47,933 nucleotides of DNA. Origin: a virus. Shown piece by piece: positions 13,808 through 19,358 of the stretch. The first letter of the stretch is position 1. Each line of letters opens with the position of its first letter. Where the stretch lies: IMG/VR virus record IMGVR_UViG_3300025430_000910, positions 1 through 47,933 of that record. The stretch is one strand, 5' to 3'. The translations under genes and the position numbers were made by a program. Under the pieces are notes generated by a model. It was given only the letters and a program-made list of their open reading frames with translations, was not told the DNA's origin and ran no database searches.

Positions 13808-14577
13808 ATAGTCATATTACCTAGTCCATCGTCAGTTGTTGCAAGACCATTAGAGAATACTCCGTCAGAGTCTGCATAATAGGTGGTGAGATTTAAGTCT
13901 CCACCCCACGGACCTGACAAGTAAACTGCTGTAAGTTTTGTGTCACTGACAAAAGTACATTGCATAGTGTACTTTGCTTGCCAGTTATCAGCGACGATTG
14001 AACCTATTTGAATAGTTCCAATTTTTCCGGCAGTAAATCCTGTTCCTGTGATAGTAATTGTACTGGTAACAGGATTAAATGGGTCGTCAGCAATGCTAAC
14101 TAAGGTGTACGGAGTTAGAATGGTTAATGCTCCCGCTAAAGTAGCATAGTTAGCTCCGGTGTCTGTGATAGTGATATCATAGGTAGTATTAATAGTTAAA
14201 CCAGTTGGAACTTTTATAATAATACTGGTTGAAGAAATAAACTTAACAACAAAACAAAGAACTAGACCAACGTAAACGAAGGTAGTTTCTTTCGTGAAGT
14301 TTGTTCCGGTTAAAGTAACCTCTGCTCCCATCATTGCAGAAGATGGAGAGATTGAAGTAAGGGTAATTGGATTAGTTGGTGTATTGTTACGCAGGTTAAT
14401 AAGCTGGTGACCATCCCAACCAGTTAGTGCAGCGATAATTGTGAGATAGGCCACTCTAGCCAGTGCTGCTGTTGTGTAGGTGTAGGTCTTTGAACCAATT
14501 GTTAGACCAGTTGTACCATCCCAAGAAACATTTGTCGGCAATGGAAATACATCGCCTTGTGCTGTAATTATATGCAT
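13804..14577 (-). CDS. IPT/TIG-domain beta-sandwich protein, probable surface or adhesion protein
   Basis: 257 residues. Two repeats of the IPT/TIG pattern are visible: ITLTSISPSSAMMGAEVTLTG followed by TNFTKETTFVYVG (about 71-105), and a second with NPVTSTITITGTGFTAGKIG (about 167-186). The N-terminus (MHIITAQGDVFPLPTNVSW) has no signal peptide. IPT/TIG folds are immunoglobulin-like and often decorate phage tails or capsids. Its place on the minus strand, away from the virion genes, is unusual. It may be a virion decoration expressed from the sigma-54 promoter at 16074-16090. Confidence 0.6.
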   Translation of the reverse strand: MHIITAQGDVFPLPTNVSWDGTTGLTIGSKTYTYTTAALARVAYLTIIAALTGWDGHQLINLRNNTPTNPITLTSISPSSAMMGAEVTLTGTNFTKETTFVYVGLVLCFVVKFISSTSIIIKVPTGLTINTTYDITITDTGANYATLAGALTILTPYTLVSIADDPFNPVTSTITITGTGFTAGKIGTIQIGSIVADNWQAKYTMQCTFVSDTKLTAVYLSGPWGGDLNLTTYYADSDGVFSNGLATTDDGLGNMTI

Positions 14578-14606
14578 AGTTGTATTAGTCCTTCCTCATA
14601 CTAGAG

Positions 14607-14801
14607 TTAATTAGCTCCAGCTGAACGAGCAGGATGTTTATATCCACCAGATACTTCGTATGCAGAAACGGTCTTACGTTGTTCTGTTAAGCGTTCTGTT
14701 TCCGGTATGATTGCTTCGAGTTGTTGTGGTGAATAGAACAGAATAGTTTTGCCATTGTGTTCTCTGACTGTTGGTGTTGTGTCTAGTTTAGGAGTGTTCA
14801 T
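14607..14801 (-). CDS. Unknown small protein (64 aa)
   Basis: MNTPKLDTTPTVREHNGK, then ILFYSPQQLEAIIPETERLTEQ, and a Ser/Gly/His-rich end. Its ATG overlaps the stop of the lysozyme-like gene by 4 nt. No membrane segment. Function unknown. Confidence 0.5.
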   Translation of the reverse strand: MNTPKLDTTPTVREHNGKTILFYSPQQLEAIIPETERLTEQRKTVSAYEVSGGYKHPARSAGAN

Positions 14802-15076
14802 TTTAGGTTTAGTATTCTAACCATGTTTACTTTCCAGTTAAGATTACCTTGCTTATCAGCAGAAGGAGGACAATATCTATCAGCAAGAAAATAGATGAAA
14901 GCACGGTCAATATTATGCACTTTATAATCGTACATAGCGTGCTTGACTGTGTTGAAACAGGCTTGACGGGGAGATGTGTGGTTGTAGTGTGAAAGGATGC
15001 CATAAGGATGTGAAGTGTTAGTACCGCCTTCTACTCTGTAGATTGCATCTACTATGTTAGTGATTGTTAGAAGCAT
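14798..15076 (-). CDS. Putative lysozyme/transglycosylase-like endolysin (92 aa)
   Basis: Pattern IVDAIYRVEGGTNTSHPYGI (about 7-26) places a Glu before GG and an HPYGI strand. ACFNTVKHAMYDY and a strongly conserved-looking FLADRYCPPSADKQGNLNW (about 63-81) follow. I recall this layout from short lysozyme-superfamily proteins of environmental bacteria and phages, in which the Glu is catalytic. If correct it would cut peptidoglycan at lysis. It is not next to the holin, which is on the other strand at 29460-29675, and no other endolysin is evident. Confidence is moderate because the protein is short. Confidence 0.45.
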   Translation of the reverse strand: MLLTITNIVDAIYRVEGGTNTSHPYGILSHYNHTSPRQACFNTVKHAMYDYKVHNIDRAFIYFLADRYCPPSADKQGNLNWKVNMVRILNLK

Positions 15077-15084
15077 AAATTATT

Positions 15085-15170
15085 TTGACAGCAGTCGTTG
15101 AGCACAACCTTACAGAGGTTCTTGCAACCTATAATGGTATCTCTGATTGCTAATATACTAGCGCTGTCAA
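15085..15170 (-). ncRNA. Structured RNA element E1
   Basis: 86 nt closed by TTGACAGC/GCTGTCAA (8 bp). On the minus strand the interior holds GCTA/TAGC (6-nt loop), GGTT/AACC with outer CAGA/TCTG, and a 5-bp stem with a 7-nt loop next to the closing helix. It is tRNA-sized and cloverleaf-like, but the third loop lacks the TTCRA signature and there is no standard anticodon arm. Treat as a tRNA-like or novel RNA. Confidence 0.5.
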
Positions 15171-15175
15171 ATTGG

Positions 15176-15236
15176 TGATAACCCTAGGCACTTAAGCAAC
15201 TAGCACTCCAGTTCATTGTCGCTGGATTGGTTATCA
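15176..15236 (-). ncRNA. Structured RNA element E2
   Basis: 61 nt closed by TGATAACC/GGTTATCA (8 bp). On the minus strand it contains a TCCAG/CTGGA hairpin (10-nt loop) and a CTAG/CTAG hairpin, giving a three-way junction. Direct repeats of AAATTGGTG flank it (15169-15177 and 15236-15244). Confidence 0.5.
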
Positions 15237-15242
15237 AATTGG

Positions 15243-15368
15243 TGGTCTCGCCAAGGTTTGATACTTGGATGATACAGACAGCTTTGAGTCGTTAGCTCTA
15301 GTTCCATCTATGTATCTTACTGTAGTTCCGAGCTACAGCATGAGCGTCTATATTTCGCCACGAGACCA
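15243..15368 (-). ncRNA. Structured RNA element E3 (tRNA-like layout with long variable arm)
   Basis: 126 nt closed by TGGTCTCG/CGAGACCA (8 bp). Minus-strand interior: a GCG/CGC arm, a CTGTAG/CTACAG stem with the 7-nt loop CTCGGAA, a long arm closed by GATACA/TGTATC, and a CCAAG/CTTGG stem with an 8-nt loop TATCAAAC abutting the closing helix. The order mimics acceptor, D, anticodon, variable and T arms, but the variable arm is far too long and the T loop has one extra base. Confidence 0.5.
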
Positions 15369-15501
15369 TTAAGTAGAGTAGTGACAGAAGATTTGAACTC
15401 CTTGACCTTCTTACACCAACAACTCTGCGCTGAGTCGCTTGTAAGCTGCTCATTTACTGGGGCACTAATTCCCATAGAGCTTCATCACTACTCTACTTAA
15501 T
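15368..15501 (-). ncRNA. Structured RNA element E4 with 17-bp closing helix
   Basis: 134 nt closed by a perfect 17-bp helix, ATTAAGTAGAGTAGTGA with its complement at 15485-15501. Minus-strand interior has GCTC/GAGC with an inner GGG/CCC stem, CTTACA/TGTAAG enclosing a 6-bp CGACTC/GAGTTG hairpin, and an AGGAG/CTTCT stem with loop TTCAAAT, which matches the T-loop consensus. Long perfect closing helices resemble RNase III processing stems. Confidence 0.6.
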
Positions 15502-15502
15502 G

Positions 15503-15524
15503 CACAGACATTAACTCGTCTGTG
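15503..15524 (-). ncRNA. Hairpin E5
   Basis: CACAGAC/GTCTGTG, 7 bp with an 8-nt loop, one base after element E4. There is no U-run next to it. The following 75 bases to 15599 show no strong structure and no gene. Confidence 0.5.
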
Positions 15525-15599
15525 AGAGGCTAATACTAATTATTTCTTCCGATACTGGTTCTTATTACAACCCACTACGATTTACACCTAATGTGATAC

Positions 15600-15717
15600 T
15601 GAATTCAACTATTAAATTTGTCTCAAACTAGTGTTCTATTCTGTCAAGATGCTAATTCTAAGATTGAAGCTATCTAATGACAAACACTGGGACGCATTTT
15701 TTTAATAGTTGAATTCA
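15600..15717 (-). ncRNA. Structured RNA element E6 with 17-bp closing helix
   Basis: 118 nt closed by a perfect 17-bp helix (15600-15616 with 15701-15717; arms contain GAATTCAACTATTAAA). The interior forms a branched stem including GTGTT/AACAC, TGTC/GACA and AGAT-GC/GC-ATCT pairings on the minus strand. It begins 40 nt downstream of the stop of the 15758-16015 gene, so it would be transcribed from promoter P3. Confidence 0.6.
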
Positions 15718-15757
15718 ATACACATACTATAGACTGGTATGTGAGCAGTTGTTTATA

Positions 15758-16015
15758 TCAAGGAATCGGACGAAGTTCGATGGGATAATCTTTGTAGATA
15801 GGTTCAAGAGATACATACATCTTCTCATAACCTTCTGGCATACCGTTCATGTCAAGGTTAAAAGCCATGATACACTGAAGTTGGAGAGCTGTCAATACTT
15901 CGACTGGTGACTGTTTGCCAGTCATATTGTCTTTGATTCTGACTTTGTAATGACTGCCAGTTTCAGATTCAGCATGAATCCGGCAATCTTCGAATGTTGC
16001 ATCTATTAGGAACAT
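15758..16015 (-). CDS. Unknown acidic protein under sigma-54 promoter P3 (85 aa)
   Basis: MFLIDATFEDCRIHAESETG start, then YKVRIKDNMTGKQSPVEVLT, a helical ALQLQCIMAFNLDMNG and a Pro-rich end. It looks like a compact alpha/beta protein. It is the only gene between promoter P3 and the RNA array at 15085-15717. Its start codon is preceded by a CAAA repeat tract. Function unknown, with possible high expression given its promoter. Confidence 0.6.
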   Translation of the reverse strand: MFLIDATFEDCRIHAESETGSHYKVRIKDNMTGKQSPVEVLTALQLQCIMAFNLDMNGMPEGYEKMYVSLEPIYKDYPIELRPIP

Positions 16016-16019
16016 ATGT

Positions 16020-16057
16020 TGTTTTGTTTGTTTGTTTGTTTGTTTGTTTGTTTGTTG
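16020..16057 (-). repeat. (CAAA)n microsatellite in the leader of the 16015 gene
   Basis: About seven TTTG units on the plus strand, read as CAAA on the mRNA, ending five bases before the start codon. It occupies most of the leader from P3 (predicted start near 16064). It gives an unstructured ribosome landing region without a Shine-Dalgarno sequence, and its copy number could vary. Confidence 0.8.
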
Positions 16058-16073
16058 TGACTGAAATCTATTA

Positions 16074-16090
16074 TAGCATATTTTGTGCCA
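16074..16090 (-). promoter_or_regulatory. Sigma-54 promoter P3
   Basis: Minus-strand TGGCACAAAATATGCTA: GG and GC at correct spacing, with A instead of T at the first base of the -12 block, as in P6. It lies between the stop of the 16094 gene and the 16015 gene. Predicted start near 16064. Confidence 0.75.
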
Positions 16091-16093
16091 AAG

Positions 16094-16297
16094 TTAATGT
16101 GACAAAAGACTGTGAGCTATTTCATCGTATTTCCAACCGCGAGCATCACAGTAACCTTCATAGTATGCTTTCAGGAGAGAAAGTTCTTCCTGACGACGTT
16201 CGTATGTAATAGCAAAGTTATTGCTAACCATCGCAGCATCATGCAGGACAGAACGGTTAAGAGATTCTATAGTTAGGTGAGGAGGTTGTTTGTTCAT
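16094..16297 (-). CDS. Unknown small helical protein (67 aa)
   Basis: MNKQPPHLTIESLNRSVLHD, then NNFAITYERRQEELSLLKAYYE and CDARGWKYDEIAHSLLSH. Mostly helical. It ends just before promoter P3. The upstream gap 16298-16362 holds no recognised feature. Function unknown. Confidence 0.5.
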   Translation of the reverse strand: MNKQPPHLTIESLNRSVLHDAAMVSNNFAITYERRQEELSLLKAYYEGYCDARGWKYDEIAHSLLSH

Positions 16298-16362
16298 AGA
16301 GAAAGTACCATTGATTGTTCTGGTTGTAAGTAAATTAGTTAGTGCCTTGCTCGCGCTGAGAG

Positions 16363-16575
16363 TTAGGATGGCTTGTTACCTGCACGATGTTTCCAAGCTG
16401 GATGATTAAAGACTGTATCCAGTCCAACTTCGCTAACAATTCTACTATCCTTGTAAACCTGTCCAACAGAAGGATGCTTAGCTGAACTTCGGGAAATTGT
16501 TTTAGTTTTGAACTGTGAGAAACGACGGCGATTAAGTTCAAATCTCCTGAGTTGCGTAAATTCGTAGGTTGTCAT
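16363..16575 (-). CDS. Unknown basic protein (70 aa)
   Basis: Arg/Lys-rich (MTTYEFTQLRRFELNRRRFS, QFKTKTISRSSAKHPS), ending AWKHRAGNKPS. The positive charge suggests nucleic-acid contact. It overlaps the upstream gene by 4 nt. No family recognised. Confidence 0.5.
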   Translation of the reverse strand: MTTYEFTQLRRFELNRRRFSQFKTKTISRSSAKHPSVGQVYKDSRIVSEVGLDTVFNHPAWKHRAGNKPS

Positions 16576-16790
16576 AGTACGTAAGAAACAAACCGTCCAA
16601 GTTTACCGTTGATAACACGTCTGATATTGTAACAGTCTGGAATACTCGAATTCTTCAGATATCTAATAGCTTCCGCGTAGGTACTCTTAAAGACAATAGA
16701 AGATGGTTCAGAAGACCAAACAAGCGCAACTGGTGTTTCGTCCAAGACAGGACTATTGCTGTGGATAACAGGTTGTGGGTTAAGGCTCAT
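16572..16790 (-). CDS. Unknown small protein (72 aa)
   Basis: Start chosen at 16790 (MSLNPQPVIHSNSPVLDETP). The longer in-frame extension to 16877 overlaps a better coding frame. The C-terminal half reads FKSTYAEAIRYLKNSS and RRVINGKLGRFVSYVL. It lies 4 nt after the frameshifted 16795-17021 gene. Function unknown. Confidence 0.5.
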   Translation of the reverse strand: MSLNPQPVIHSNSPVLDETPVALVWSSEPSSIVFKSTYAEAIRYLKNSSIPDCYNIRRVINGKLGRFVSYVL

Positions 16791-16794
16791 GGTA

Positions 16795-17021
16795 TTAAAT
16801 TTTGTAGTAGGGAACAACGGTTTCAGCTTCTTTCCTTGAGCAAGGAAGAACATCCCAGTATGGTGGTTCATTACCAACTGGAGTAGTCCATGCTAGAAAC
16901 TCTTCGTCAGAAATCGGCATACTATAAAGTATCCAACCATCAGTGTCATGCTGGTGACGAAACGATAGTTTTTGGGTAATAACACTTCATCTTTACAGAG
17001 ACGATTGTAGAGTGCTTTCAT
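16795..17021 (-). pseudogene. Small gene apparently frameshifted at an A-run (about 75 aa when joined)
   Basis: Frame 1 starts at 17021 with MKALYNRLCKDEVLLPKNY and stops soon after the run CCCAAAAAC. The -1 frame is open from just upstream and reads KLSFRHQHDTDGWILYSMPI, then DEEFLAWTTPVGNEPPYW and so on to a TAA at 16795. Joined, they make one plausible acidic protein. A missing base in the A-run, or a -1 frameshift, would explain it. Otherwise a shorter gene starting at 16920 (MPISDEEFLAW) is intact. Confidence 0.45.
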
Positions 17022-17040
17022 GGTAGTTTGGTTGCTAAAG

Positions 17041-17160
17041 GTTGAGGAAAGTTAAAGATTATATAAAGAAAGTATAAGTATTGATTATATTTTATATTAT
17101 ACATATATATGAATATAAATATATATATTATATATTATATATTTTATATATAATGGCGCG
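17041..17160. other. Extremely AT-rich tract, candidate replication origin/unwinding region
   Basis: From about 17056 to 17155 the sequence is almost only A and T, including alternating TA runs, with no reading frame. It sits between the accessory genes and a structured non-coding region. Such tracts often mark DNA-unwinding elements. This is inference without a mapped initiator or direct repeats. Confidence 0.35.
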
Positions 17161-17860
17161 TAAAAGAGACTTTTGAGGCAAAAAGTATAATATCGTATAT
17201 AACGCATACTATTACCTTACTTATATAATGCCACATCGCGAAGGGGAAAGGGTGGCAAAAGACAAGGTTAGAGCTTGCAAACGACTCTAGCGAGATAACT
17301 CAGCTAATAAAGCCAGTACAAGAGAGCATGGTAGTATAATCTAATATAGAACTTTGCTAAGCGAGGATGGTGCTTTGGAGAAGATTATCGGAAGATTAAG
17401 AAGCCAGAAATTGGCGAGTAGAATATTAGATATAACGACAGTATAATCAATTTGAGAAAGGGACGTTCTAGCCAGAGTCAGATATTTCCTATTCCCTGAC
17501 TAGAACGTTTGTATTGATTGCATAACACTTATAGAAGTTTCGAGCAGAGTGGGAGCTACGTTACCACGCAGTTTCAGTCCGTGCAGAATATAACACGGCA
17601 ACGACTCATCCTTATTCATTCGTTACGGCAGTAACCAGTCCCAAAGTGTGCAGCCAGAAGCGCACTACTCGTGAGATGTTGGAATTTAATACTGTCTAAG
17701 ATGCTACTGTATACCATTACATCTTTGCCCTCTTGCTGGTCAGTTTCTAGGCGGTTTGCTTGCTCTAGAGTAAGGGATTGTGCCTGTTTTCGCAGACTTG
17801 CTATTCTACCGATTAGGATAGTATAGGGCCACCGATAGTTAAGACTACTGTTTTGCAGAA
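17161..17860. other. Non-coding region with several inverted repeats
   Basis: About 700 bases without a convincing gene on either strand. AGTATAAT occurs three times (near 17184, 17333 and 17440). Hairpins include CCGTG/CACGG (17579-17598), GTTAC/GTAAC (17622-17635) and the larger element at 17443-17523. It could hold an origin, a packaging site or non-coding RNA; I see no canonical tRNA. Confidence 0.45.
17443..17523. ncRNA. Long imperfect hairpin element
   Basis: Outer AATCAAT/ATTGATT (17445-17451 with 17513-17519), then ACGTTCTAG/CTAGAACGT (17463-17471 with 17500-17508) and inner TCAG/CTGA. Strand not determinable. It resembles the closed RNA domains at 15.1-15.7 kb. Confidence 0.4.
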
Positions 17861-17905
17861 ATAAAAATCCACCGTAGGAGCAGAGTTGCTCAACTACGGT
17901 GGATT
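17861..17905 (-). terminator. Rho-independent terminator of the 17928-18302 gene
   Basis: On the minus strand a 12-bp stem AATCCACCGTAG/CTACGGTGGATT (17894-17905 with 17866-17877) with an inner GAGCAA-type pairing in the loop is followed by TTTTATTT. It lies just after the gene's stop codon, giving a clean monocistronic unit. Confidence 0.85.
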
Positions 17906-17927
17906 GTGCGAGTTAGGACACGGCGGT

Positions 17928-18302
17928 TTATTCAACCTTTGCCGCCGAACGGTAGTTTTGGTCGTACCACGCGGCACAAACCACCGGAATGGTCGCCTGA
18001 ACTTCCATGTGATAGTTGCGTTCGGCATCACTGCCAGCATTCGCAACTTCATTCAGCTTGATACCAAAGCGCACAAGGGAAAACATCGGCGCATTGAGCG
18101 GGAGATGCCACTCGTTACCATCTTTGGAAACAAGCTTACCCTTCGTGCCGACTTTCCAATCACCGTTCGTGGTGATGATATCCTTTTGCAAGCGTCCGAG
18201 AGCGGAGTTGACATCATTGATAATTTTGTCCCAATGATTCCCAATCTCATTTTTAAACGGGAGCAGGCTGATTTTTGCATCGGCATTGCCAAGTTTTGAC
18301 AT
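17928..18302 (-). CDS. Unknown protein, monocistronic with structured leader and strong terminator (124 aa)
   Basis: Start chosen at 18302 (MSKLGNADAKISLLPFKNEI), although the frame is open to 18380. The body has helices (WDKIINDVNSALGRLQKDII) and beta-like parts (GNEWHLPLNAPMFSLVRFGI, YHMEVQATIPVVCAAWYDQN). There is no membrane segment. It is bounded by a hairpin-rich leader and a strong terminator, which suggests a stable, abundant mRNA, perhaps early. No family recognised. An ssDNA- or nucleic-acid-binding role would fit size and isolation but is not shown. Confidence 0.6.
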   Translation of the reverse strand: MSKLGNADAKISLLPFKNEIGNHWDKIINDVNSALGRLQKDIITTNGDWKVGTKGKLVSKDGNEWHLPLNAPMFSLVRFGIKLNEVANAGSDAERNYHMEVQATIPVVCAAWYDQNYRSAAKVE

Positions 18303-18560
18303 AACTATATTACTGTTTCTTTCCCATACGACATTCACAAAAGGCTCGGCAGACATTGCACGAATTATTCTTGTGAACAAGGCATGGAAATACTATATTC
18401 AAAACTTGCCTAAACTCGCGAAATTCAGTTTGGCGCAAAGGTTCGCAACCTTAAAACGCGTCTGTCAATCGCATCTGTGTTTAAATGTGCGTAACAGGTT
18501 ACGCTGACGGCGCACACGTGCATGGAACACTTGCCCATGCAGCAAACGATATGTAAAAGA
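18303..18560 (-). other. Hairpin-rich leader of the 17928-18302 gene
   Basis: Stems TGCATGG/CCATGCA (18519-18541) and GCGTAAC/GTTACGC (18489-18504), and AAGGTT/AACCTT near 18440. No ribosome-binding site stands out. I found no sigma-54 match with the invariant GG for this gene, so its promoter is unassigned and may be recognised by the host housekeeping sigma factor. Confidence 0.45.
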
Positions 18561-18577
18561 ACTACCCACATATACAG

Positions 18578-18641
18578 TTATCAGTTACCCTAATGATACA
18601 AGACAGGATAACTGACCATTTGAATTATCAGTTACCCTAAT
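18578..18641. promoter_or_regulatory. Three-copy repeat upstream of P4, candidate enhancer/operator
   Basis: TTATCAGTTACCCTAAT occurs twice as a perfect direct repeat (18578-18594 and 18625-18641, 47 bp apart), with an inverted copy of its core TCAGTTAYCCT at 18605-18615. The sites lie 130-195 bp upstream of sigma-54 promoter P4, where enhancer sites for sigma-54 activators normally lie. They also lie between divergent transcription units, so they could be an operator for the leftward gene. Confidence 0.6.
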
Positions 18642-18770
18642 ACAAACAAGTAGCTTAACTTATGGGGAAAAAGTCGAGTAACCCAGAAGTGAAGCCCGAT
18701 TCGCATACCCCCTTTCTCATACAAAATTCCTCCACCACACTTATTCTCCCTATATAACTATCTTTCTCTC

Positions 18771-18787
18771 TGGCATCTTTCTTGCTA
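18771..18787 (+). promoter_or_regulatory. Sigma-54 promoter P4 (packaging/structural genes)
   Basis: TGGCATCTTTCTTGCTA, full match to the -24/-12 consensus. Predicted start near 18797, only about 2 nt before the ATG of the first small gene and about 124 nt before the small terminase gene. It heads the rightward virion gene block. Confidence 0.88.
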
Positions 18788-18798
18788 CTAAATCAAGT

Positions 18799-18945
18799 AT
18801 GACAGAGAAAACAGCAGCACAAATAGCGCAGGATACAAAGTTCCTTTCAAGTCACTTTGGACAGTGGCTCTTAAGTGAACAGGCACAAGGGAAAAGTCCA
18901 GAGAAGTTTCTGAAAATACAATGTCCTCAGAGCAAGAGCAAATAA
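18799..18945 (+). CDS. Unknown small protein (48 aa), first gene of the structural block
   Basis: MTEKTAAQIAQDTKFLSSHF, then GQWLLSEQAQGKSPEKFLKI. Helical and charged. It overlaps the small terminase start by 25 nt. If the P4 start is as predicted the mRNA would be almost leaderless here. It could be a leader peptide coupled to terminase translation or a real packaging accessory. No family recognised. Confidence 0.55.
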   Translation: MTEKTAAQIAQDTKFLSSHFGQWLLSEQAQGKSPEKFLKIQCPQSKSK

Positions 18946-19355
18946 GAATTTCCTACGAACAGTTAGGAATGAGTCCTGACGAGATTGCGCAGGATAGAGA
19001 GCTAGAACCGGAAGCGGTTAAAATGGCTCTGGCTTCTTGTTCTCCGAAATACCGTAAAGATTGTGGTCTTGAAGACAAAGTTACTCACGGAACTGGCACC
19101 CTTCTTAACTTCTCGGACGAACAACTTGAGAAAGTCAATGAGCGTCTCTTTGGTTTAGCTGTTGGTTCTGAGAATGAAGTTGTTGCTCTTGCAGCGTGTA
19201 AGTATATTCGTGACGATAAGAAAGGTCGTTTGGATGCTGTTAAAGCTTTGGCGGGGACGACCTTTAATGTACTAATGTTTAACGAACAGATGAAGAAGGT
19301 TAACGAGATGATTTATGGACAGCCGCCAAAACAAATAGGAGAAAGTACATCATAA
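18921..19355 (+). CDS. Putative terminase small subunit
   Basis: 144 residues directly upstream of the large terminase. Its N-terminus has a helix-turn-helix-like segment (YEQLGMSPDEIAQDRELEPE, about 10-30), the usual DNA-binding region of small terminases. The rest is helical with KYIRDDKKGRLDAVKAL and FNVLMFNEQMKKVNEMIYG. It recognises phage DNA for packaging. The assignment is by position and HTH pattern, since small terminases are poorly conserved. Confidence 0.65.
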   Translation: MSSEQEQIRISYEQLGMSPDEIAQDRELEPEAVKMALASCSPKYRKDCGLEDKVTHGTGTLLNFSDEQLEKVNERLFGLAVGSENEVVALAACKYIRDDKKGRLDAVKALAGTTFNVLMFNEQMKKVNEMIYGQPPKQIGESTS

Positions 19356-19358
19356 CTT

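Noticed and set aside
15085-15501. Canonical tRNA genes
   Set aside because: Elements E1, E3 and E4 have acceptor-like stems and one true T-loop (E4), but arm lengths, missing CCA and mismatched anticodon stems do not give a standard cloverleaf. Kept as structured RNAs instead.
18276-18292. Additional sigma-54 promoter match (TGGCAATGCCGATGCAA, minus strand)
   Set aside because: It lies inside the 17928-18302 gene just after the start codon, so it would not produce a complete message; probably chance.
18560-18770. Lysogeny control region
   Set aside because: No integrase, attachment site or repressor gene is visible; the repeats fit an enhancer or operator of the structural genes better.
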